Assembly (NCBI GenBank): GCA_937897985.1
Contig: CALCBD010000020.1
Coordinates: 1-13,071 of the forward strand
Direction of reading: 5' to 3'
From: an uncultured Paludibacter sp.
GTDB lineage: Bacteria; Bacteroidota; Bacteroidia; Bacteroidales; Paludibacteraceae
Length of the DNA: 13,071 nt
Shown here: piece by piece, positions 1-5,951 of the stretch
How the letters are laid out: each line of letters starts with the position of its first letter
Numbering within the stretch: position 1 is the first letter of the stretch
The notes under the pieces: generated by a model
What the model was told of the DNA's origin: nothing
The model's input: the letters and a program-made list of their open reading frames with translations, nothing else
Databases searched by the model: none
Position numbers and translations under genes: made by a program

Positions 1-54
1 TAGAGCGTCGGATTGTGGTTCCGAAGGTCGCGGGTTCGAGCCCCGTTTTCCACC
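1..54 (+). tRNA. tRNA-His (GTG anticodon), 5' end cut off by the window
   Basis: The visible part runs from the end of the D arm to the discriminator base. The anticodon stem is TCGGA (8-12) with TCCGA (20-24). It closes a 7-nt loop whose positions 34-36 are GTG (15-17), which reads His codons. The T arm is GCGGG (30-34), loop TTCGAGC, then CCCGT (42-46). The acceptor 3' strand TTTCCAC (47-53) is followed by discriminator C54; a C at this position is typical of bacterial tRNA-His, where it pairs with the extra G-1. CCA is not encoded. The acceptor 5' strand and most of the D arm lie outside the window. Confidence 0.95.
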
Positions 55-64
55 CTTCAACGAT

Positions 65-98
65 AAAGGAAGAGCTTCTCAGTTCTTCCTTTTTTGTT
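65..98 (+). terminator. Intrinsic terminator of the tRNA-His gene
   Basis: A perfect 9-bp stem, AAAGGAAGA (65-73) with TCTTCCTTT (84-92), closes a 10-nt loop. T-rich sequence follows on the plus strand (90-95, then a G and more T). It begins 10 nt after the tRNA. The stop codon of the convergent GH9 gene (79-81 on the minus strand) lies in the loop, so one arm also encodes the last codons of that protein. On the minus strand the run of T after the stem is short, so termination in that direction is less certain. Confidence 0.8.
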
Positions 99-2742
99 TT
101 TCATCCTGTCCACTCTTTAAATCTGTATCTGTCTTTCCGGTAGCTGTATTTAAATCCACGAATTCGTAACCATCGTTTGTAAGTAAAGTAAGCAGGTCAT
201 ACAATTTGTTGTACATTTTGTCTGTTCTGTGTTGGTCGGTACCTATGTGAAAAAGCAGTATATGCCCGTTGAGTCCTTCATTGCTTTCTGTTTTCAGTAT
301 CCGCTTATAAATTTCGTCAGACGAATGGTATTTTTCCTTCATTTCGGGTATGCTGTAATCAGCATTCGAGAGTGTTCCCGGAGTAAAATTAATGAGGGTG
401 AGGCCTGCTTCCCTGCACCAGATGCTGATGCTGTCGTTGTACCATTCGTAGGGAGGCAAATAAAAAGAAGCCTGATTTTTTTTGATCCCAAACTTTTTCA
501 TTTCCGAATAGTTGTTTTTAAGGTCTTTTAGAAAATCGGTTTTGCTGACAAGCAGTGAATCGCGTTTTTCCCACGAACAATAAAGGATATGTTGGTCGGA
601 ATGGGCACCGAGATAATGTCCGTCGCTTTTAAGACCTTTAATTACTTTAGCAAAGTCAGGTTGACGGTAAAAATCGCCGGTAAAGAAAAAGGAAGCTTTG
701 ATGTTCAGTTTTTTCAATGTCCGGCTAATGGTTTCATAACCGTCAGCAAATTCATGTCCCGAAAAAATCAGGCTGATTCTTTTTTTATCTTTGTCCGTTC
801 GGGTAATTGCACCGTAATTATATGTGTTTTTATCGTTAGTAATGATTGGATTACCTTCTTTTTGCAGGTCGGACAATAAATAAGTGAGCGAAGCAGTTCC
901 ATCCATAGTGGGTTCATTGGTCGAATAATCGGCAAAATCGTCGTGATAAACAGCCCAGTCGGACTGAGCATCTGCATAGGGGTCAGGTTTAGATAAATGT
1001 ACTCCTTTCAGGCTTTTAAATATACTGCCGTAAACAGGTCCGTCGACTAATCCGCCCGAAACGGGAATGTTATAATTGTGTGAAAGGGCGGAGTGCGGGT
1101 CAGTGGGAGTATCGCCTGTAACGGGAAATCCGACAACCATGCTTGTTCCCCAGGGGTTACAACCGAACAGCCAGTCGACCAGCGAAGTTTCCATATCAAG
1201 ATAGGCAGAATCGTTGGTGAGTGTGCGGTATAAGCGGCATTGAGTGGCCAGTGCGACAACCAGATTGTTTGAACACCAGATGAACGGTACGCCCATGTTA
1301 AAAGGATTTTCCTTTGCTCTTTCGTTAACGCGTTGAATTCCGTTGAGCATGTTTTGCAGAAATTCCTTGCTGTAACGCGGATTGTTGGTTTTGGCAAGTT
1401 CATAATGGCCGAGATTGACAAAGGGATACCACTGATAATGACGGGCAGTGTCGGAACACATCCACGGAGTCACCGGTTCCATTCGACCGAAAGTAGCAGC
1501 TTCGTTCAGGTAGGATGTTTTGTTTGTCAGTTGATAAAGTTGAATGGCTGCCAGCTGCATGTCGTCCACCCAGTTTTCTTCTTCATAGAAATAGGGTGAT
1601 TTGCCCGGTGCTGTCTGACAAACGCCGGGGTTGTTTTTTCCGTACAGATAAGCCTGCAGAGCCTTCTTTTCGAGTATGCCGGCATACTGAGAGTTAAAAG
1701 GAGCAAAAAGTTGTGCGCCCAGCGCCATTGCTGAAGAATATTTGCCCGCTATGGAAGCAATACCGGTAGAGCGGTTTTTATTACTGAATAATCCCTGAGG
1801 TTTTCCTGTGGCTCTGTAGACAGGGCGACCGGTGCCGGCCCCCCAACCATAATCCACCTTATCGTCGGAAGGCAAACGGAATGAGGCATGATCGCGGTCA
1901 TCGGCTATCTGATGATATAAATGTTCCTCATCGGGATACATTTTCAGCAGCCAGTCCAGCCCCCATTTGGCCTCGTCAAGTATATCGGGAATTCCGTTTT
2001 TTCCCTTTTTCCCCGCTTCATCGTATTCGTCGGTGAAAGATGACGGATTTGTGTGATAGGCGAATAACATTTGAAAAATTGCATTGGCCGAGGTTGTGCC
2101 GTATTGAAGATAATCGGAAGCATCGTGCCAGCCACCGCGTACGTCAATAAACTTCGAATTACCTGTCCGTGTGTTTTCAGGATTTCGTACCATAGTGTCG
2201 GTGCCTGAAGTTTTCATTTTTCCCTGATCAGGAATATTCTCATTCACACGATTCATCTGAGCGGGGAGTCCGGCTGTATTTTCGTCGCCGTAAATTTCAT
2301 ATCCATCCTGCTGGTGGCAATAAAGACCGAGCGATGGATTGTAACCGCATCGTTGCTGGCGCATATAATTGAGCAAAAAATCGGCACTTCCAAGGTATAC
2401 ATTTTTATTGATGAAAATTACAGGCGATTGTGTGGCGCCTGCCAGTATATAAAAAGCTCCCTGTTGCCTGAAATCTGAAAAATCGAGTATACAGGTGTTT
2501 TTGTACGACATGAATTCTCCACGGGGTTTTACTGTATTGAATGATCCGAGTTTTTCGCCGGTGAGAGCATCGTGAATGCTGAACGAAGTGATGTTTTGTG
2601 TTGATTTGCTGATATATACGGCTTTTTTTTGTGCATCGGGTAAATATCCTGCCTGATTGATGCGTATCGCTGAATCGTTGGCCTGAGTGTGAAGACTAAT
2701 AAAAATGAGCGATAAAAATAGTGTTATTGCTTGTTTTGACAT
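79..2742 (-). CDS. Secreted glycoside hydrolase family 9 enzyme fused to a polysaccharide deacetylase-like (NodB) domain
   Basis: Predicted to be 887 residues. Order: signal peptide (1 to about 21, hydrophobic core ITLFLSLIFISL, cleavage near TQA/ND, no lipobox Cys); CelD_N-type Ig-like domain (about 25-105, starting IRINQAGYLP); GH9 (alpha/alpha)6 barrel (about 120-640); NodB-like domain (about 650-875); charged tail. The GH9 catalytic Asp pair is present in GGWHDASD (D207, D210), the acid Glu in NEPTMDG (E610), and the GCNPWGTSMVVGFP segment is typical. The family hydrolyses beta-1,4-glucans or, in some members, glucosaminides; the substrate here is unknown. In the NodB part HSDQH (714-718) fits the metal-binding HxxxH, but motif 1 reads SGHEFADG instead of TFDDG. 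The ATG at 2742 is chosen because a promoter lies between it and the upstream in-frame TTG (2775). No dockerin, CBM or T9SS tail is seen. Confidence 0.9.
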   Translation of the reverse strand: MSKQAITLFLSLIFISLHTQANDSAIRINQAGYLPDAQKKAVYISKSTQNITSFSIHDALTGEKLGSFNTVKPRGEFMSYKNTCILDFSDFRQQGAFYILAGATQSPVIFINKNVYLGSADFLLNYMRQQRCGYNPSLGLYCHQQDGYEIYGDENTAGLPAQMNRVNENIPDQGKMKTSGTDTMVRNPENTRTGNSKFIDVRGGWHDASDYLQYGTTSANAIFQMLFAYHTNPSSFTDEYDEAGKKGKNGIPDILDEAKWGLDWLLKMYPDEEHLYHQIADDRDHASFRLPSDDKVDYGWGAGTGRPVYRATGKPQGLFSNKNRSTGIASIAGKYSSAMALGAQLFAPFNSQYAGILEKKALQAYLYGKNNPGVCQTAPGKSPYFYEEENWVDDMQLAAIQLYQLTNKTSYLNEAATFGRMEPVTPWMCSDTARHYQWYPFVNLGHYELAKTNNPRYSKEFLQNMLNGIQRVNERAKENPFNMGVPFIWCSNNLVVALATQCRLYRTLTNDSAYLDMETSLVDWLFGCNPWGTSMVVGFPVTGDTPTDPHSALSHNYNIPVSGGLVDGPVYGSIFKSLKGVHLSKPDPYADAQSDWAVYHDDFADYSTNEPTMDGTASLTYLLSDLQKEGNPIITNDKNTYNYGAITRTDKDKKRISLIFSGHEFADGYETISRTLKKLNIKASFFFTGDFYRQPDFAKVIKGLKSDGHYLGAHSDQHILYCSWEKRDSLLVSKTDFLKDLKNNYSEMKKFGIKKNQASFYLPPYEWYNDSISIWCREAGLTLINFTPGTLSNADYSIPEMKEKYHSSDEIYKRILKTESNEGLNGHILLFHIGTDQHRTDKMYNKLYDLLTLLTNDGYEFVDLNTATGKTDTDLKSGQDEKQKRKN

Positions 2743-2760
2743 TTGAAAAGTGCATTTTTT

Positions 2761-2792
2761 GCAAATGTAAATCAAATAATCCGATTTTCAAA
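2761..2792 (-). promoter_or_regulatory. Bacteroidota-type promoter of the GH9-NodB gene
   Basis: On the minus strand a TTTG (2789-2792) is followed by a 19-nt spacer and TACATTTG (2762-2769), matching the Bacteroidota sigma consensus TTTG-N19-21-TAnnTTTG. The predicted start of transcription is near 2756, which gives a leader of about 14 nt before the ATG at 2742. This placement rules out the longer reading frame that begins with TTG at 2775. Confidence 0.7.
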
Positions 2793-2905
2793 TGAAGAGT
2801 TACGGATTATAAATGCCGGCTGACCTGGAATATAATGATTACAAATTTGTGTTACAATTTTATATACAACCATCTGAGTATGAAAAATAATTGAGAAAAA
2901 ATTAT
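2793..2905. other. Intergenic region between divergent GH9 and lysC genes
   Basis: This AT-rich spacer separates the two divergent promoters. The only structure seen is a perfect 10-bp palindrome, ACAAATTTGT (2841-2850), which could be an operator but is simple enough to arise by chance in AT-rich DNA. No open reading frame or RNA gene is recognised. Confidence 0.5.
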
Positions 2906-2913
2906 TACTTTTG
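2906..2913 (+). promoter_or_regulatory. -7 box of the lysC promoter
   Basis: TACTTTTG matches the Bacteroidota -7 consensus TAnnTTTG and is followed by CA, as in many such promoters. No good TTTG lies at 19-21 nt upstream, so the -33 element is weak. Transcription would start near 2919, giving a leader of about 37 nt before lysC. The leader holds no lysine riboswitch-like structure. Confidence 0.6.
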
Positions 2914-2955
2914 CAGTTCAAATTCTTTAATTAATTAAAATACAACACAAAAGAA

Positions 2956-4269
2956 ATGAAAGTATTAAAATTCGGTGGTACTTCTGTTGGTTCAGCTGCC
3001 CGCATGAAAGATGTTGCAAAACTTATTTGTGATGGTGAACAAAAAATTGTTGTTCTGTCGGCTATGTCGGGGACTACCAATAGTTTAGTTGAAATTTCAG
3101 ATTATTTTTACAAAAACAATACTTCGGGAGCTCTTGAAAAAATTAATTCGCTGGAACAAAAGTATTATGAAGTAATCGATGAACTTTATGCGAAAGCTGA
3201 ATATAAAACCAAAGCTAATCAAACAATTAAAAGTCAGTTTGAATTCCTGCGTTCATTTTCTAAATCTGTATTTACATTATTTGAAGAAAAAGCAATTCTT
3301 GCTCAGGGCGAGTTGCTTTCTACAGCAATGTTTCAGCTTTATCTCGAAGAAACAGGTGAAAACAGCGCGCTTTTGCCTGCTCTCGAATATATGAGAATCG
3401 ACAAAAATGCTGAGCCTGACACTGCATATATTGCTGAAAATCTGGAATTACAGTTGAAAGCACAACCGGATAAAATGATTTATATCACTCAGGGTTATAT
3501 CTGCCGGAATTTTTATGGTGAAATTGATAACCTGCAGCGAGGTGGCAGCGATTATAGTGCGTCACTTATCGGGGCAGCTATTAAAGCAGAGGAAATTCAG
3601 ATATGGACTGACATTGATGGAATGCATAACAACGATCCGCGCTTTGTGGAAGGAACCACTCCCGTGCCGTTTTTACATTTCGAAGAAGCTGCCGAACTTG
3701 CGTATTTCGGAGCTAAAATCCTTCATCCGACCTGTATTCTGCCTGCAAAACTGAACAATATCCCGGTTCGATTGCTTAATACAATGGAACCGGAAGCACA
3801 CGGGACTTTAATCTCGATGCAAAGCAAAAAGAACACCATTCAGGCTGTGGCTGCCAAAGACGGAATCACTGCCATAAAAATCAAATCGGGTCGTATGTTG
3901 CTCGCTCATGGTTTCTTACGTAAAGTGTTTGAAGTATTTGAATCGTATCAGACTTCAATTGATATGATTACAACTTCCGAAGTAGGAGTTTCGGTTACGA
4001 TTGACAACACCAAGCGACTGGATGAAATTCTGAATAACCTGAAAAAATTAGGAACTGTAACCGTTGACAGCGATATGGTTATCATTTGTGTGGTAGGCGA
4101 TTTGAACTACGAAAATGTAGGTTTTCAGGCACGTGCGGTGAATGCACTGAAAGAAATACCGGTCAGAATGATTTCGTACGGTGGCAGTAATTACAATATC
4201 TCGTTCCTGATAAAAGCCGAAGATAAGAAAAAAGCTTTAAAAGCTCTCAGTGCCGGACTTTTCAGCTGA
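2956..4269 (+). CDS. lysC: Aspartate kinase (monofunctional)
   Basis: Phosphorylates L-aspartate with ATP, the first step of the aspartate pathway to lysine/diaminopimelate, threonine and methionine. The 437-residue protein starts with the kinase motif KFGGTSVGS (5-13). It has the amino-acid-kinase signature around QGYICRNFYGEIDNLQRGGSDYSA, with the usual TLGRGGSD seen here as NLQRGGSD, and WTDIDGMHNNDPR in the nucleotide/aspartate site. Two ACT-like domains fill the C-terminal part (about 295-435), the site of allosteric control in this family. There is no homoserine dehydrogenase extension, so it is not a ThrA fusion. The ATG at 2956 starts directly at the conserved N-terminus. lysA follows on the same strand, so the pair probably serves lysine and cell-wall precursor synthesis. 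Which end product inhibits it cannot be read from the sequence. Confidence 0.95.
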   Translation: MKVLKFGGTSVGSAARMKDVAKLICDGEQKIVVLSAMSGTTNSLVEISDYFYKNNTSGALEKINSLEQKYYEVIDELYAKAEYKTKANQTIKSQFEFLRSFSKSVFTLFEEKAILAQGELLSTAMFQLYLEETGENSALLPALEYMRIDKNAEPDTAYIAENLELQLKAQPDKMIYITQGYICRNFYGEIDNLQRGGSDYSASLIGAAIKAEEIQIWTDIDGMHNNDPRFVEGTTPVPFLHFEEAAELAYFGAKILHPTCILPAKLNNIPVRLLNTMEPEAHGTLISMQSKKNTIQAVAAKDGITAIKIKSGRMLLAHGFLRKVFEVFESYQTSIDMITTSEVGVSVTIDNTKRLDEILNNLKKLGTVTVDSDMVIICVVGDLNYENVGFQARAVNALKEIPVRMISYGGSNYNISFLIKAEDKKKALKALSAGLFS

Positions 4270-4290
4270 GCTGCAGGAAAAATATAACTT

Positions 4291-4408
4291 TCTGAAAAAA
4301 AAAAGAACGCAAATAAGGCAGATTCTGCAATTCGTAAACTACTGTTTTTTGCCTTTAAATGGTGAAAACGGAACAATGACTTGCTAATAATGTGCTTCAT
4401 TTGCGTTC
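4291..4408. repeat. Inverted-repeat element in the lysC-lysA gap
   Basis: The 186-bp gap holds outer arms GAACGCAAAT (4305-4314) and ATTTGCGTTC (4399-4408), perfectly complementary over 10 bp and 84 nt apart. Extra TCTGA (4291-4295) and the AGA following GCGTTC extend the symmetry if the A-run is looped out. Nested inside are AAGGCA (4315-4320) with TGCCTT (4350-4355) and the 11-nt palindrome GCAGATTCTGC (4318-4328). It has no coding potential and no U-tract, so it is not an obvious terminator. It could be a small palindromic repeat or MITE remnant, or a structured spacer in a lysC-lysA transcript. Confidence 0.45.
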
Positions 4409-4455
4409 AGAATTAAATTCCTTTTCGTTTAATCTCTACAAAAAACCAAAACAAT

Positions 4456-5616
4456 ATGGTCAAAGCTAACTATCCTACAGATAAATTCAAAGATATCCCG
4501 ACTCCTTTTTATTATTATGATCTTGAGGTACTGCGCGAAACTCTCAGTGAAATCAACGCGCAAACGGCTAATTCCAACTTCCATGTGCATTACGCAATGA
4601 AAGCAAATGTTAACCCCAAAGTACTCGAAACAATTAAAAATGCCGGACTCGGAGCCGATTGTGTAAGCGGAGGTGAAGTACAGGCAGCTATCGATGCCGG
4701 AATTCCCAAAGGAAAAATTGTGTTTGCGGGAGTAGGTAAAGCCGATTGGGAAATAAATCTGGGTCTCGAGAATGATATATTTTGCTTCAATGTCGAATCA
4801 ATTCCCGAACTCGAAGTTATCAACGAACTGGCCATTGCAAAAGGAAAAACAGCCTGTGTGGCACTTCGTATCAATCCAAATGTAAGCGCTCATACCCACC
4901 ATTATATCACTACCGGTTTAAGCGAAAACAAATTCGGCATCAACCTGTCTGAACTGACAAAGGTTACCGACCTGATACTTCAGCTTTCCAATATCAAATT
5001 GATCGGAATTCATTTTCATATCGGCTCCCAAATTACCGATATGAGCTCGTTTCAGGATTTATGTCTGAAAGTCAATGAAATACAGGAGTTCTTCGACTCG
5101 AAAAATATTCAGCTCGATCACATCAACGTTGGTGGCGGTTTGGGGATAAGTTACGAACATCCGAATCATCTGGCGATACCCGACTTCGAAAGTTATTTTA
5201 AAGTGTTTCGTAAATATTTAAAACTGCGGGCTCATCAAACGCTGCATTTCGAGCTTGGCAGAGCTGTAGTGGGTCAGTGCGGAAGCCTTATTTCAAGAGT
5301 GTTGTACGTGAAGGAAGGCAGTTCAAAGAAATTTGTTATTCTCGATGCCGGATTTACCGAATTAATCAGACCGGCTTTGTATCAGGCATATCACCGCATC
5401 GAAAATCTGAGTTCGAACCTGCAGGATGAAGTGTACGATGTAGTGGGGCCGATTTGTGAATCGTCGGATACTTTTGTAAAGGATTATGAAATGAATCAAA
5501 CCAAACGCGGCGACATTGTGGCTTTACGCTCGGCGGGCGCTTACGGTGAAATAATGGCTTCGCAATATAACCTGCGCAAATTACCGAAAGCATATACTTC
5601 GGATGAGTTAAAATAA
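4456..5616 (+). CDS. lysA: Diaminopimelate decarboxylase
   Basis: PLP enzyme that decarboxylates meso-diaminopimelate to L-lysine, the last step of lysine synthesis. It is a fold type III decarboxylase of 386 residues, somewhat shorter than the roughly 415-420 common elsewhere. Visible motifs: HYAMKAN with the PLP-binding Lys at K49; GADCVSGGEVQAAIDAG; HFHIGSQ; the glycine-rich phosphate-binding NVGGGLGISY; ELGRAVVGQCG; the active-site CESSDTF from the partner subunit; and RSAGAYGEIMASQYN near the end. All catalytic elements appear intact. It lies 186 bp after lysC, with only a weak -7-like box (TTCATTTG, 4396-4403) in between, so read-through from lysC is likely. The ATG at 4456 places the conserved PTPFYYYD segment at the usual distance from the N-terminus. 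Confidence 0.95.
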   Translation: MVKANYPTDKFKDIPTPFYYYDLEVLRETLSEINAQTANSNFHVHYAMKANVNPKVLETIKNAGLGADCVSGGEVQAAIDAGIPKGKIVFAGVGKADWEINLGLENDIFCFNVESIPELEVINELAIAKGKTACVALRINPNVSAHTHHYITTGLSENKFGINLSELTKVTDLILQLSNIKLIGIHFHIGSQITDMSSFQDLCLKVNEIQEFFDSKNIQLDHINVGGGLGISYEHPNHLAIPDFESYFKVFRKYLKLRAHQTLHFELGRAVVGQCGSLISRVLYVKEGSSKKFVILDAGFTELIRPALYQAYHRIENLSSNLQDEVYDVVGPICESSDTFVKDYEMNQTKRGDIVALRSAGAYGEIMASQYNLRKLPKAYTSDELK

Positions 5617-5634
5617 AATTGATAATTAATTTAA

Positions 5635-5656
5635 CGGCCGGGAGAGCTATCGGCCG
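5635..5656 (+). other. GC-rich hairpin just after lysA
   Basis: CGGCCG (5635-5640) and CGGCCG (5651-5656) form a 6-bp all-GC stem around a 10-nt loop, 18 nt after the lysA stop. No U-tract follows, so it is not an intrinsic terminator by itself. It might protect the 3' end of the lysA message or act with the terminator further downstream. Confidence 0.4.
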
Positions 5657-5707
5657 GATTGATTATCGTATTGACTAATAGCCATTTGCGGTTATACTCT
5701 CAAATTA

Positions 5708-5754
5708 ACAGGCCTGAATTCAGATGTTTAAAAATCCGGATTCGGCCTGTTTTT
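5708..5754 (+). terminator. Intrinsic terminator of lysC-lysA
   Basis: ACAGGCC (5708-5714) pairs with GGCCTGT (5744-5750), and a further GAAT/ATTC block pairs across a one-base bulge. T5 and more T-rich sequence follow the 3' arm. It lies about 90 nt after the lysA stop and about 45 nt before the promoter of the antiporter gene, so it separates the two units. Confidence 0.75.
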
Positions 5755-5799
5755 GGTTTTGGGCGTGGCAATAAACGAATCATTTTTCAAAAAAAACAC

Positions 5800-5807
5800 T
5801 ACTTTTG
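5800..5807 (+). promoter_or_regulatory. -7 box of the antiporter promoter
   Basis: TACTTTTG followed by CA fits the Bacteroidota -7 consensus. No matching TTTG is found 19-21 nt upstream. The predicted start of transcription is near 5813, leaving a leader of about 139 nt before the ATG at 5952, unusually long for this window. Confidence 0.6.
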
Positions 5808-5835
5808 CAATTAAATATTAGTTTTGGCAGGTAGG

Positions 5836-5924
5836 TTGAATTGAACAGAAAATGAAATTAATTGTTCAATTCAAAAAAAATTCTTCGACTGACAAATTGA
5901 ATCTATCAAATTTTGTCAGTTTTT
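5836..5924 (+). promoter_or_regulatory. Structured leader with a terminator-like hairpin (possible attenuator)
   Basis: Hairpin 1 is TTGAATTGAACA (5836-5847) with TGTTCAATTCAA (5863-5874), 12 perfect pairs and a 15-nt loop. Hairpin 2 is 5888-5900 with 5906-5920, 13 pairs with a 2-nt bulge and a 5-nt loop, followed by T5 (5920-5924), as in an intrinsic terminator. The 3' arm of hairpin 1 (TTCAATT, 5865-5871) can also pair with the 5' arm of hairpin 2 (AATTGAA, 5895-5901), so the two hairpins could be linked by an alternative antiterminator fold. No known riboswitch class is recognised. The region is AT-rich, so chance pairing is a real concern. Confidence 0.45.
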
Positions 5925-5951
5925 AATTTCAGGTTAATTAATAAGAAATCT

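Noticed and set aside
79..330. Type IX secretion C-terminal domain on the GH9-NodB protein
   Set aside because: The C-terminal part is the deacetylase-like domain followed by a short basic tail; no CTD-like beta-sandwich motifs are seen.
2914..2955. Lysine riboswitch or leader peptide ahead of lysC
   Set aside because: The leader is only about 37 nt, AT-rich and without stable hairpins, too short for the lysine riboswitch.
5913..5951. 13-residue upstream extension of the antiporter from a TTG
   Set aside because: The TTG lies within the 3' arm of the leader hairpin and the extension has no family support; the ATG at 5952 is the simpler start.
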